The notes under the pieces were generated by a model, which was not told where the DNA came from, made no database searches, and was given only the letters and a program-made list of their open reading frames with translations. From Effrenium voratum (taxonomy: Eukaryota > Sar > Dinophyceae > Suessiales > Symbiodiniaceae), in the NCBI GenBank assembly GCA_963377175.1, contig CAUJNA010000510.1, positions 147,964-211,963 of the forward strand: 64,000 nt of DNA. Reading direction: 5' to 3'. Positions 24,630 through 36,148 of this stretch are shown piece by piece (position 1 is the stretch's first letter; every line of letters begins with the position of its first letter). The translations under genes were made by a program, and so were the position numbers.

Positions 24630-24994
24630 CCCCGCCTCAGATTCTCCTGAATCCTGTAGGCTGAATCTGGATTTCTTCATGATAACCAGACTCAAAGTAT
24701 CTGTACAAACATCATTGACCTGAAACAAGCACACTGTTCTTTTCACAGTGTTGCTCATCAACTCGCATGTGAAAACCGGATCTCGAAAGGATCCTGGCCT
24801 CCGAACTCATCGTCTCCGGAGTACCCCACCAGAAACTCCCGATGGAGCTTTACCACGCCCCTTGCCAAAGCTGTGACATGTTTGGCACACCTTGAATCCT
24901 GTTCGAATCTCGACTTCATGCGCAAGCCAGAGGTCAACGAGGTGATTGTCAACGCGCTGGACAAGGCCCAAGTACTTCTGCGTCGACTACTTCA

Positions 24995-25588
24995 GAAGAC
25001 AGAAGTAATTCTAAGGTGTAATAAAGATGGATTGGAGAGATATGTAAAAAGCCAATTAAAGATTTTTGTACCAGTTGGTAAAGATATTAAGATTGTAACT
25101 CCTGTAAAATAAGCTCTTGTATCACTTTCTAAACCTACAGTATACATATGATGTCCCCAAACAAGACTTCCAAGAAGAGAAATAGATGACATGGCAAAGA
25201 TCATTGATTGCTTAGCAAAGATTATTAACTGTAAAATCCCAGAAATTATTATGGAAATGATCCCAAATGCAGGAATTATTAAGATGTAAACTTCTGGATG
25301 TCCAAAAAACCAAAATAAATGTTGATAGAATATAGGATCTCCTCCAAATATTGGATCAAAGAAAAGTGTATTAGAATGAAGATCACCCAACATTAAAAGA
25401 AGTGTACCAGATAAGATAGGTAATGTTAATAAAAGCATGAAAGCTGTAATCAAGAAAGAGAAAGGAAATAATGGGATAGTCTTTAATATAAGATAATAAG
25501 ATCTCAGATTTAGAATTGTTGTCCAAAAGTTAAGAGATGTAAGACATGAAGATATACCAGAGATTAATAATCCTAATATAAGATTTCC
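24995..25588 (-). pseudogene. cox1: Nuclear copy of mitochondrial cox1 (partial)
   Basis: About 196 residues of cytochrome c oxidase subunit 1, uninterrupted, with [36 protein letters not shown] and [13 protein letters not shown]. The base composition is sharply more AT-rich than the flanks. Both ends stop inside the protein and join unrelated nuclear sequence. The protein style is alveolate/dinoflagellate. I interpret it as a nuclear insertion of mitochondrial DNA. It could not make a functional oxidase subunit. A misassembled mitochondrial contig is a less likely alternative. Confidence 0.88.
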
Positions 25589-25628
25589 TGTGCTCGCGGC
25601 CACCGCAAGTCCTGTCCATGCAACCCTG

Positions 25629-25736
25629 CTTAAATATGCATCCAACACACTTGGGAGTTCATGATGAGCTCCGGTTGAAGCCGTACTTCACGTGAAACAT
25701 GTAGTCAGCTTCGCTGATCAAAATTGTTCGCATGGT
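25629..25736. repeat. Right arm of inverted repeat around cox1 fragment
   Basis: Reverse complement of the left arm at 24485-24629. It begins about 40 bases outside the end of the cox1 match. Confidence 0.8.
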
Positions 25737-25739
25737 AGC

Positions 25740-26038
25740 GGAGCTACTCTGGTTAATATGACCAGGTGGCTTTGGTAGCGGGAACGCGTTGATGGTATTT
25801 GTATCCTGAATACTTGCGTTGTATTTATTTGCAACTGGTATTGATGCAGAACAGTCAGCCAGGTTCCCCGCAGGCCCAAGCCGGACAAGCCCAGAACCCG
25901 CAAGCGGATCTGAATACAGGGCTCGCCAATGTTCAGGCGATTACGCAAGCGGCTGTGGAAGCTGCGCATGTCAGTTCACGTACAATGCAGAACTTTGTCG
26001 ACGCTCAGAGGACAATTTCAGAAGGATCTGATCAAGGG
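25740..26038. other. Non-coding spacer
   Basis: Separates the cox1 insertion from the recombinase fragment. A plus-strand frame (NTGLANVQAITQAAVEAAHV) is open but short and unrecognised. Confidence 0.4.
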
Positions 26039-27041
26039 CTACGTGTGAGTGACGTGGCCACAAGCCAGGTTGCAAGTGGACTCTGCATGGCTACATTGAG
26101 ATTTCAGAGAGCGCGGCCATTTGGGGTTAAATGCTGCTAGGTCCGCATTCCAGTCGAAAAGCAAGCAATCCGGCACAATGTCATCTCCAAATACCTCACG
26201 GATTTCCTGCCACAGGTTGCCTAGCAGAGAAATCCAGTGTGCAACCCAAGAGCACATATAGTCCGATGGGGGTGTAGAGGAGAAATAAAGCGTGCAAATC
26301 CAGAAGACCCCAACTCCAGTTTTGGTCCTGAATGACGTCCCACGCATGCACAAACCATCAAGCAAAATGGAGGACCACTTGATATGCTGCAAGTCTCCGA
26401 AGCGAAGCGATGCCCCCAAGCAAAGGAGGAATGATCCAGCCCACACTCGGGTGTGTGCCCGAGCCTTGTTGAGCACCGTGGTTTCCAAGAACACGGCAAA
26501 GGAATAGTCCCCCATAAAGGTCACCCAGTGGAAGCTGAAGCAATTCACAACCCCACCTGACTGCTTTTGAGAAGGTTGGTCAAATCCGCGAGGCATCTCT
26601 GCTCCGGCGTGTCATTGGGGCCCGCACCTGAAGATACCACCAGGTGTCCAAGACCTGATGTTGCGGCGGCCGTCGGGACAAGCAAAGCGAAAAGCCCAAC
26701 TCGGTGAATGCGTCCAGGAACAAGGATAAGCTTGTGATATAACGCACTGCAGTAGTGTCAGCCACTCGTTGGAGGAGCTGTCGGGAAAGCAATTTTGAGT
26801 TGCTGCTTTGGTCAAGCTCTTGAACAACTGAACTGAACTCCCGGACACGAAGCAGAAGCATGTCCCACATGCGGAAAGCTTTGCTCCATCTGGCATCGTG
26901 AATCTGGGCCTGCGACCGCATGCCTGCACCTGGAATTGTGGTTGTCGGTGACTGGAATCGAGGCGCCTGCTGGGAAAGTCTGGGCCTTGTCACGGGCGGC
27001 TGACTAGTGCAGGACCTGCCTACAGTTGGCTGAGTCGGCAT
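26039..27041 (-). mobile_element. Tyrosine-recombinase element fragment (dinoflagellate type)
   Basis: The downstream frame (26039-26596) contains RVWAGSFLLCLGASLRFGDLQ followed by HIKWSSILLDG and SFRTKTG, which fits the first-arginine region and beta strands of a tyrosine recombinase of the kind widespread in dinoflagellate genomes. The upstream frame (26580-27041) provides a helical core-binding-like region (FSSVVQELDQSSNSKLLSRQ). They are offset by a frameshift near 26590. The His-x-x-Arg and Tyr end of the active site is absent, so this is a truncated copy. Related sequence may continue in frame up to about 27430, where the viral fragment begins. Confidence 0.5.
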
Positions 27042-27530
27042 GGTCCCATCGGCTCGAGGTGGACTTGAAGCACACTCGGATCCTTGACATGCAGGTGAAA
27101 TCGATTGTCTTGATCCTGTCGAAGAAAAGCAGGGTGGGGGAAGTCCTCCAACCCCATGTGCCTGGTAAGTGTTGCCCCTGACTCAAACTTGGGCGCCTGC
27201 AAAGGAAGTGGCGCGGGCCTGGCCTTGGGGGCTCTGGCAAGCAAGCGAGCAGGAGTAGGGGGGGACTTGGCAGCTAAAGGCATCTGTGACACCTGCAGCA
27301 CCTGCGCCGGCTCAAAACTGCTCTTGGATCCCCATTCTACAAGCTCAAAGCTGTCCTGATATTCAGGCGAAGAACCCACCTGCATAGGAGGCGGTGTACC
27401 GGATTTGCGAAATCGCTTCACCACCAAGATGGCGAAGAGTTGCGCACCGCCAGGTACCAGCTGCGCTACGCGCGCGCCGAGCGCCGGGGCGTCGAACACG
27501 CAGCGGGCGAAGTTGCCGCGCAGTAACGAG

Positions 27531-28421
27531 ATGAAGGGGCTTCGGTCCCACGGCTTCAACCAGCGCCCGCGCTTCGAGCAGGTTGTGGGCTACATTGAGC
27601 GGGGGGAGCCCTTGCCCCTGGACCAGCCGCACCGCAAGGCCACCACGTTCGTCACGAGTCACTTCTACCTGGACGACTTTAGCGAGGACCCCAACCCGCA
27701 GCCTCTGCAGCAGGCGCGGGCAATTCCCGAGGAAGGCTTCCGCACTCCCGCAGAGGCCACGGACAAGGACTCGGATGCGCCAAGGCCGCGGAGGAACCCG
27801 CTTCGTCGAGGACGACCTGGCAGGAGACCCAGAGGCCGAACAACGGTCAGGGCCCGCCCTCCAGCACGGGCCTGTTTGTGCAGCGCGGCCGACGGAGCAG
27901 CGGGCCTCGTGGGCGCAGGAGCAGCAGGGCTCGCTCCCAGCTCCCCCAGGACGCAGCCGAGTACGTGCGCCTAAATCCGCCCAGGGCCACAGCCACAGCC
28001 GCCTCCGCAGATCATCGGTCGACCCGACGACGTCGAGCGCCTCCTGGACGAGGTGGGGCAGCGCGCGCAGGAGGTGGAGCACGGCGCAGCGCAGGCCATC
28101 GAGGAGACGGCTGCAGTGGCTGCGGAGGGAGAGGTCGCCGTTGCCTCCTACGCAGCCTCAGCACTTTACGCTGCGCTCTGGCAGCAGCACTTCCGGCAGC
28201 CCCGCAAGCAGCCGTGCCTCCTCGCAATCGTTCCGCGTCCAGGCGCAGGCCAACCACACGCCACGCCCCTTCTCCTGGGGCCTGAACCCAGTGACTCTGC
28301 CTCAGTCCCAGCCGAACTCCCGGGCAAGCTCCCGCAGCTCCGGGCAGTCCCGCCAGAGCAGCCTGCCTCCGCCGAGCTACGACCAGCTGGCCCGGGAACT
28401 ATTCTCGCACAGACACCCTGA
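27531..28421 (+). pseudogene. Ala/Gly-rich viral protein, decayed copy
   Basis: It starts MKGLRSHGFNQRPRFEQVV and follows the intact homologue at 57227-58453 for about 80 residues. Frameshifts near 27770 and 27970 and several deletions then remove the hydrophobic Ala/Gly centre. The C-terminal end (FSWGLNPVTLPQSQPNSRASSRSS) is readable again in another frame. Confidence 0.75.
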
Positions 28422-28487
28422 AGTCACAGGCGGGAGAATAGCTTTCTTCGCCATACGAGTGAAAATGCGTTTAGTTTGTAAAGAAGC

Positions 28488-29213
28488 ATGGAGGTAGTCA
28501 CAGCCGGAGCACAGGATGAGTTGATGCAGAGCCTGGACTACAAGCTGAAAACCAGCAACACCAACTACGTGACCGCGCGGCACGACGTGCAGTATTTCCC
28601 CAGCTCTCTCAGCTCCTTCTCCCCCGCCACCTTGAGGGTCTGCCGCATTCCGCTGACCAGCGGTACCTCGGCCACTCTGAACCCCGCCTGTTTCATCCAG
28701 AGGATCCAGGTCTTTGCCAACGGCCAGCGCTGCGACGACATTAACTACTACGGCCGCACCGTGGCCGCGCAAGGGCCGCCCAGAACAAGGGGGACCCGCG
28801 GGGCGCACCACGAAACTGATGGGAGCTCCGTGACCTTCTGGGACAACGCCAGGCAGGAAGACAGTCTCCTGGAGTCGCAGATGAGCCTGCAGTACCCACA
28901 CAACCCCATGAAGGGAGCCTCGGAGCACTTCCACTTCCTCTCGGTCCTTGTGGGGACCTACGACGACACGGCGCGCAACATCGACATCGACCGTGCGGGC
29001 TACCTGCGCCACAGCTTCATCGCGGGCTTCCCGACCGAACGCGTGCCCAAGATGCCCCTGAGCGGCGTCAGCCCCCGTTCGGGCGATCTGGCTCGGTTCA
29101 CTTTCAAGGCGCTCGACGGCACGATGACGGACGTGTTCATCCACCTGATAGCCTATCAGCTGGCGCGCTCTCTGGCACTGGAGTCTCAGTGCTGGACTAG
29201 CAAGGCTCCATAG
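28488..29213 (+). pseudogene. Major capsid protein, internally deleted copy
   Basis: The 241-residue frame begins MEVVTAGAQDELMQSLDYKL, matching the copy at 55900-57173. It lacks a block after TSGTS and about 140 residues between GRTVA and TFWDN, plus smaller losses, yet stays open. The C-terminus (VFIHLIAYQL) is shifted by a 1-base deletion, so it runs into the tRNA-like region. It cannot form the capsid fold. Confidence 0.85.
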
Positions 29214-29280
29214 CTCAATCGGAAGAGGCTCTGCAGCTCTGAAGCTTGGAGGGCGCGGGCTCGATTCCGCCCGGGGCGCG
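29204..29280 (+). tRNA. tRNA-like sequence next to capsid gene (left copy)
   Basis: It has a D-arm-like TAGCTCAATCGG-AAGAGG and a T-arm with loop CTCGATT, but the acceptor ends do not pair and the anticodon arm is not standard. It is the counterpart of 55821-55896 and keeps the same place just after the capsid gene. It is either a decayed tRNA or a viral tRNA-like element. No anticodon is assigned. Confidence 0.4.
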
Positions 29281-29925
29281 GATCATTTTTCAGGCGAGCG
29301 CCTTCGGGAACTCTTTTTCGAGCTCTCCTGAGAATAAGAATTCTATCCAGGTCCGAGACGGATCTTCCGAGACGGTTCTTTCCGCCTCCAGCCCGGTGAG
29401 CGCCTCTCCTGAGAAAAAAAAATGTTTCCAGGTCCAAGACGGATCGTCTCCGAGACGGATCTTCCGAGACGGTTCTTTCCGCCTCCAGCCCGGCGAGCGC
29501 CTCTCCTGAGAATAAAAAAATATATCCAGGTCCGAGACGGATCATCTCCAAGACGGATCTTCCGAAACGGATCTTATTGCCTCCAGCCCGGTGAGCGCCT
29601 CTCCTGAGAATAAAAAAAATATATCCAGGTCCGAGAGGGATCATCTCCGAGACGGATCTTCCGAGACGGATCTTATTGCCTCCAGCCCGGCGAGCGCCTC
29701 TCCTGAGAATGAGAATTCTATCCAGCTCCGAGACGGATCTTCCGAGACGGACCTTTCCACCTCCAGCCCGGTGAGCCTCTCCTGAGAATAAAAAAATATA
29801 TCCAGGTCCAAGACGGATCATCTCCGAGACGGATCTTCCGAGACGGATCTTATTGCCTCCAGCCCGGTGAGCGCCTCTCCTGAGAATAAGAATTCTATCC
29901 AGCTCCAAGACGGATCTTCCGGTTC
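29281..29925. repeat. GAGACGGATC repeat array (left copy)
   Basis: About six units of 100-110 bases. Each has CCAGCCCGGTGAGCGCCTCTCCTGAGAATAA, an A-rich run, and two to three copies of GAGACGGATC. It is the inverted counterpart of the array at 54020-55800. Confidence 0.85.
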
Positions 29926-29929
29926 AGTC

Positions 29930-30445
29930 TGGGATGCTCAGCCGATCCGCAAGGTCTGCCGTGGCCGCGCTTGCAATCTCCTCGCACAGCAGCAGGAATG
30001 CTGCAAAGCAGCTCGCGCAACTGCCCTCTGACCTTCTCGCGCTGGCCCCCCATGAGTCGAGGCCCCCCTGAACGCCCCTCAGATGCCTCCCATCTTGCCA
30101 CGCCTCGCACCGGCAGCCGCTCCTGCACAGCCCTCGCCTCGGCCTCCAGCGCATGTTGGTCCACAGCCGGGTCGGCTTCCTGTACGCAGGGCAGGCGCTC
30201 CATGAGCCCTCGGGTCTTCAGCAGCCGGATTCTCGATGACCCACATGAGCGGGTCGAAGTGCGCTATGATCTCGGGCAGCTCAAGTCGTCGAGGGCGGGC
30301 TGGCCCAGACCATGTCAAAGTGCCCCGGCGGAAACAGCGCGTAGCCCCAGCTCCGGATTCGACACGATGTCCAGGAGACGACTTCCCAGCCCGCCGCCTC
30401 GAAGGCTCAGCCAATCGACTTTGACAGCTCCAGCAGTCTCGGCAT
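29930..30445 (-). pseudogene. Cytosine DNA methyltransferase remnant (left copy)
   Basis: The fragment EIIAHFDPLMWVIENPA is readable near 30225-30275. The flanks match 53353-53985 in inverse orientation with frameshifts and deletions, including loss of sequence around the catalytic Cys region. Confidence 0.7.
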
Positions 30446-30542
30446 GTTTAATAATCACCACCAGCACGACGAAGCACGCACAGGCGACGGCGCGGCTCAA
30501 GCAGTTTCGCATGCTCGGACCAACCTTTTTTTAATCGGAGAC

Positions 30543-31244
30543 AGCTCGCATACGATGCCGGGGGTGGCATGCAACTCATAGAGCGCAAACCGAAACAACA
30601 CCGAACCCGAAACGAAACCAGGTTTCAGCCAGGGCAACCGGCTCCCACGCAATGTATCCGCCAAGTGCTATTAACTTGTAGCGGCATGACCCCAAGTGAG
30701 ACACAAAGAAAAGCATGCACGAATTTAGAATTGCTCCAAGCGGTGGCACGTCAAGGGGGCCCAAGGCCATGCGCAAAAAGAAGCAAAGGGGGCCGCACGG
30801 AGGTGCAAGCAGGTGCCGCAAAAAGGGCGCCAGGCACAACTTCAAGGTGGGTGGGTGCAAATGCCAAAAGGCCTTGCAAAAGCGCAGGCTGCGAACTACA
30901 AGATCACCGGAAAAGGAAACAGTGGCAAACTTGCCACAATCGTTAGTCATGCGTGAAGCATGGAGCAAGGTACTACCACATGCCAAGGAGAAGCCACGTA
31001 CAAGGTGTAGCCGTAGCCGGGTCCCATCTGGCAGACACTGGCTGTAAAGCAAGGGGCACACACGATCCGCCAAGGTGAGGGGAACCCATAGCGGCTGAGA
31101 CGCCTGGACAGACAAGTATATGCTGGCGTCAAAGAGACGTTAGTCCATGCGCCAATCTGCAGGGTACACAGGTACGTTGAAGCAAATGGACTGGGTCATT
31201 TGGGTACCGCATACGGAAGGCAAGTGTCTCTGGGACCTTTTGCC
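30543..31244. other. Spacer between viral fragment and LINE
   Basis: Contains an unrecognised minus-strand frame of 179 residues (30576-31115) without motifs. It may be the LINE 3' untranslated region or unrelated DNA. Confidence 0.35.
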
Positions 31245-32390
31245 TTAGAAGCTTTGAAAGGGCAGCCGAAACCTCCTGCTGATTTGGCAAGAAGGGACTC
31301 TGAAGCCACCCGATAGGCGTCCTGCCTCACCCAAGCATCCCATGGCATCAATGGATCTGAAGGGATCGGATGGAATGCTGACTGGGCAGATTACCCCCAA
31401 GCAGGGGGTTGATTTCAGGGAGCAGGAACGTGCCGGGACAATCAACATTGGCAACTGGCACGCGCAAGCCGCTAGCAAGGCGGAATGACGTGAGCAATTC
31501 AATCCACAGGATAGATCGGTCATGCTGTGGCGCAGGCGCCATCGAAGTGTTCGGAGCCAATCCAATATCGCCTGGCAATAGGTAACCCCAGACACAGGCA
31601 AATTGCCAACCCTGCACCTCAAAGATATCAAGCGAGACGCACTGAAGCACACAGAAACGGCAAGCTCTTCCTGGGGCTGTGGTGGGTCATCCTCCTTGGT
31701 TGCGTGAAGGGCACCAATGCCGGAAAAAATACTCAAGAAGCGATCCCGAACGGCTTGGATCCTAGTGTGCGCGACATCACGCTGCTTTCGGACCCAATCA
31801 AGGGCACAATGGCTTTTGATTTTCTTGGTGATGATGGTCCGAGGCTGAAACAGTACCAGATCATAATTAGGTAGATTTACCCATTTACGGGCAGGCACGC
31901 CGTCGAGCAGCTTATTCAACACCCCAAGCGCAAAGGCGGAATCACAAACCAATGAGATGTTCTGGAAGGTGCCGATGGCGATGACACATGCAGCAAGCTC
32001 TGCACGGTTAATCGACTGCCGGCCCTGCAATTTGCCGGCGCCTACCAATTCAAAGGTATTCGGTGCGTTTCCACTCAGGCGGGCTGCGTGCACCGCCTGC
32101 CGAAGTACGTCCGGGGCAAGCACAGAACGTCGGACGACCGCAAAGGCACAGTCAGTCACCTGAGGCACCTTTGGATAGATGGCGCTGCCATCAGTATACA
32201 CACACACCAACTCGGTTTCCGCCGAACGCACAAATGAAAGAGGCGGCCAAGCAACCCGGAATGCGCATGCTTCAGCAATTCGAGGCAACCAAGGTAAGGT
32301 GGCCTGTGCATCAGACAAAGTCACAAGTGCCGGGAACTGGTCCCGAACATGGGAATATTTGGGGCACACCTTTACTCGATGCGCATCCAA
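31245..32390 (-). pseudogene. LINE RNase H domain
   Basis: RNase H motifs are in order: YTDGSA (first Asp), INRAELAAC (Glu), CDSAFALG (Asp) and a later DWVRKQRDVAHT segment where the last acidic/His motif sits. The domain looks structurally complete. It is out of frame with the reverse transcriptase upstream. Confidence 0.8.
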
Positions 32391-32423
32391 GTCTCCCTTC
32401 CCAAAGGCAAGGCACGCCCCTTC

Positions 32424-32469
32424 CGGGCTAGCCCGTCGATGCCGACGGGCTAGCCCGTCGATGCCGACG
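32424..32469. repeat. 22-base direct duplication in the RT 3' part
   Basis: The unit CGGGCTAGCCCGTCGATGCCGA is present twice in tandem and includes the palindrome CGGGCTAGCCCG. It interrupts the reading frame between thumb and RNase H. Confidence 0.8.
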
Positions 32470-34107
32470 AAGCATCACATTCACCACCGCCGACCGGACG
32501 GCTTTGAAATGATTTTGCCCAAGGAGGGTAATCTCACATCCGAAAAGGGCAGTTGGAAAGGCATTAGCAAGAATGACATTGACTTTATCAGCTTTGGACA
32601 GAGGCAAAGGGGCCAGTCGCAGGAGCCTGGCTATGCCCTCTGTAACTCTATTTTGAAGCGGGCGGTTACTCATATTTTTCCCATACTTGATTACTGCTCC
32701 CAGGTCCTTTGCTGCACTCCTACGGGCGAGGCCCAAATCGCAAAGCCGGGTTTCATCATTTTTTGAGAAATTGAAGGTCCAGCACCAGCTTTTTTCAACG
32801 TCAAGTGCGATACGCCACTCTTGCGCATACCAAGATAGCCGAAAGGACGCTCATTGGGCAGCCCTCCGGCCTGTTGAGATACAACCAGAGACCAAAAGGT
32901 GGCGACGGTAGGTGTCAAGTATCCGAAACCAGGCATCTGCAACGGTGGCCGGAACGCCCACGTGCACCAACACAACCCGCACAAAAGGTCTAGGGAGTGC
33001 ATTAAACATCTTTACCACATCTGTTACCGCTCCTCCTAGACGGACGCCGCGTTGGGCCGCCGTTTCAATTACCATCTGCAAAGAGTAAAAGATATCAGCA
33101 CACGATTGGCCCGCCAAACCTCCTACCACAGTGTGTGGGACAGAGCTAGAGATGAATGTGATCAGCTTCCTGACCAATGCTTTCATGCACGTTCGATAAA
33201 TCAAGCTAAGCACGGTTATAGGTCTGCAATCATTGATGGTAGAAGGCAGCGCCGTCTTACCCAAAAGGCAAACTTTAGCCCTCCCAAAGCAATCGGGCAC
33301 CTGCTGTCCACAGAGGAAAATGTCATTCCAGAGGGCAGTAAGCTCATCCAACATGGGTGCACACAGCGCAGCCATCTCAGGCTGGGCCCAGCCGTCTGCA
33401 ACCACACACGTGGAAGCTTTGGTACTTGAAATGGAATCACGCAACTCCTGCGTAGTGATGGAAAAGTCACAACCACGCAGAGTGACACCGTCAAGCAGAT
33501 GGAGCCCACTGGGAATGCCAAGATCTGAGTCATCACGCTCCCAGTAGGTACTCCAGTGTTGAAAAAAGGCGTCATGGATGCTGTTTGGGTCATAGGCCCA
33601 GTGCGATTGGGATACCTGCAAACCTTCACCAGGCAAAAGTTGCGGCGGAAGGGCAAACACATCTGGCGTCGAGGGTGATTGTGGCTGGATCGGCAGTCCA
33701 TTGGCACAAATTTTCACGGGGGAGTGAATGCTCTGCAGAACCTGAACCCGGATGAGGGCAGAACCTTTCACACGTCTGCGCAAGTATCGCCACCGCAGGG
33801 GTGCATGTACACATACTGAGGTAACCTCAGGCTGGTCCTGACGGCGCATCACTTGATGGACATGTTTGCCGCCCTGTGCGCGAATAGAGTGCTTGAGGGC
33901 CTCTGCAAAACGCTCCTGTCTGAGTGAAGTTTCCCTTTTTGCCGAAGTGGTTGCAAAGTCACAAGTGAGCTGCAGAGTAACCTGCAAGTTTTCGGCGGAA
34001 AGCTCGTCCTGAATCAAAACAGACCAACTGACGGTAGCCAGGATTGAAATGAGCAACCAAAGCCCCTGGCATCGCAAATGGCTTTCAAGAGAGGGACCGA
34101 TGAGCAC
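32428..34107 (-). pseudogene. LINE reverse transcriptase, active site deleted
   Basis: Readable RT motifs include NDCRPITVLSLIYRTCMK, AGQSCADIFYSLQMVIE and motif A TDVVKMFNALPR. Motif B PEGCPMSVL lies after a 1-base frameshift at about 32870. The sequence then jumps directly to ALDVEKSWCWTFN and SAAKDLGAVIKYG (thumb). The 80-100 residues that normally carry the catalytic Y-A-D-D loop are missing. The enzyme is therefore inactive. Confidence 0.8.
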
Positions 34108-34363
34108 TCATCCCACACAAAGCCGGAGCGCGTCAAGATCCGATGCAATTCCTGCAGGCGTCGGGCTTGCCTAGTCACCTAAAACCCCCAACGGTCCACA
34201 ACGGCCCCTCTGACTGGCTCTCATTCGCACATGTGGGTCACTCGCCGCCAAGGCCTTGGTCCAAGACGTCTCCACCGCTTTGGCCCATTTATGGAAACCA
34301 TGCCGGCCGCCCGGGAGTCGTCCCTATAGGCACAAAGAAATGTATCGGAAAGGTCCTCAGCAT

Positions 34364-36112
34364 TCAAGGCAAGGAGCTGCTCACGACTGAGGCGGCGCGG
34401 CAATTTCCAATCCTGAGTTTTCCAAAGCGGAAATCAAGAAAATTCGGGCGGTGCTGGGGGAAGCGGCCATCGCGAAGAGCGGCAGCCCCATCACAGGCAG
34501 GATGTAGACCAGGCGAGACAAGCAACCCCTCATGCCTGACATCTTCTTCAAAGGTGGAGCCCAGCATAACATCCGATTTGTCACTCGCAAGTTCATAACA
34601 CGTCTTCCATCCTTTGGAAGCAAGGAAAGGCCAGGCGCTAAGCTCATGAAGCTCATGATTAAAATCACCAGCAATGACGGCCAAACCTCCCCACTCAAAG
34701 GCTACACTGACCGCCTGGTCCATGAGTGCATCACAAAGCAGCAAACGCTGTTGGCGTTTATCCTGCGACACCGACGAGGGGGGAAGATAAACCGCAATCA
34801 GCATGATTTCGCACTGTCCAGCATGGATGAATGAAACCAGCAAACGGGTTGTTGCAGCCAGCGATTTCGACAATGGCTCACGCGACACCCGCGCAGGGTG
34901 TGAGCTGACCACCGCCACGCCGCCATACGTGACTGAGCCACATGCAAACTCACGTTTTGTGCGGGGCTGACACGGCGCACTCGGGTGATACCACAACTTG
35001 TGCTTTTTGAAGAAGGCTCTACGCGCTGCAATTTCATTTGCACGAGATGAGGTCTCAGTGAGAGCCCACACACCAGGGCCCAATGATTTAATTTCATCCT
35101 CACGGCCCTTTAGGCGAGTCACATTTGCCGTGCCGATTCGAAGAATGGAGCTTTGTGAAGCTGCCGGTGACGTACCTGGTCCAGGGTTTCCGGCCTCACC
35201 CCATCGCACCGCACAACCAAGCAAGGGCGCCTGAAGGCCCCACAAGTGGTACATTAAGCAAAGGGAGTCCACCGAAATCTGGATGGCAAACCCCCCGTCC
35301 TCCGGGAGTACACGAAAGGCACCCCAGGCATCGCGGGTGGAAAGGGCATTGATGCATCGCAACACGGAGCAAATGTCAACATCCACGAAAGGCTCAACAT
35401 GACCCGTCTCCTGAGTTGCACCAACAAGCCTCACTTGAAGACGTGGCGAGCCAGCAAAAAGGGCTCCATTCACACTCCAACGGCAATCTGACAATGACAT
35501 CCAGGGAGAATACGAACCGAGAAGGCTGTCTGTCGGCCGCTCATCATATTCCCCACAATGACCAAGCGCAACAATTCGGGGAACGGAGCTGTGTAAAGCC
35601 GCCGGTGACGCGCTTGGTAACACGGGGCAAAAGCCGACATCCACGAAAGGCTCAAAAAGGGCTATTTTTTGGGATATGCCATCAGGCGCATGCACCGATG
35701 ACGAGGTAGCAAAAGGGGCACCGTTCACACTCCAACCATAATCTGGCGATAACAACATGTAGAAAGAATGCAAACCTGAAAGGCCATCTGCCGGTCGCTC
35801 ATCACAGTCCTCACAAGGTGCAACAGCGTCGCACCAGGCACATGCAAAGGGTGCGCTGGATATATACTTCGAAGGATGAACGACGCAATCCACCAAAGGC
35901 AATACACTCTCAAATCTGTAACCCACATGCCGAGCATGAACCCCACAGGTCAAGAATCGACTGCCCAAATGGAAACTGAAATCATCCGGATCATCAAAGA
36001 AACATCGCGCAGAGGCGCCACAAAAACGAACCCGTTCTCCAATCCAGACCTGCGTTGCAGACCCAAAACGCAAAACAGGACCAGACAAGGTGAGCGTGGA
36101 GCCTAGCCGCAC
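34364..36112 (-). pseudogene. LINE endonuclease with upstream ORF region
   Basis: A 582-residue open frame. The APE-like endonuclease begins at RIGTANVTRLKG and includes WALTETS, GVAVVSS and the GDFNHEL motif, then degenerates before the RT. Upstream, residues about 100-240 contain two similar blocks, each with DERP(A/T)D, WSVNGA-FA and EPFVDV, followed by RWGEAGNPGPG. Confidence 0.75.
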
Positions 36113-36148
36113 GAATAATGCAATTGGTCAAGCAAAGGTGACCCATAC

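Larger units (their letters stand above)
27440..30543 (+). mobile_element. Inverted, deleted fragment of the endogenous virus
   Basis: The whole block is a diverged, inverted copy of 53250-58530. In order it carries the end of the 96-residue gene, the Ala/Gly-rich protein, the capsid protein, the tRNA-like sequence, the GATCCGTCTC-type repeat array and a remnant of the cytosine methyltransferase. Homology stops abruptly near 30543 at AATCGGAGACAG, equivalent to about 53250. The left edge lies just before GTGCACCGCCAGGTACC-like sequence at about 27440. Confidence 0.85.

Noticed and set aside
29186..29908. 240-residue minus-strand repeat protein
   Set aside because: Produced by the GAGACGGATC array; its unit length happens to keep the frame open. 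No start context or motif.
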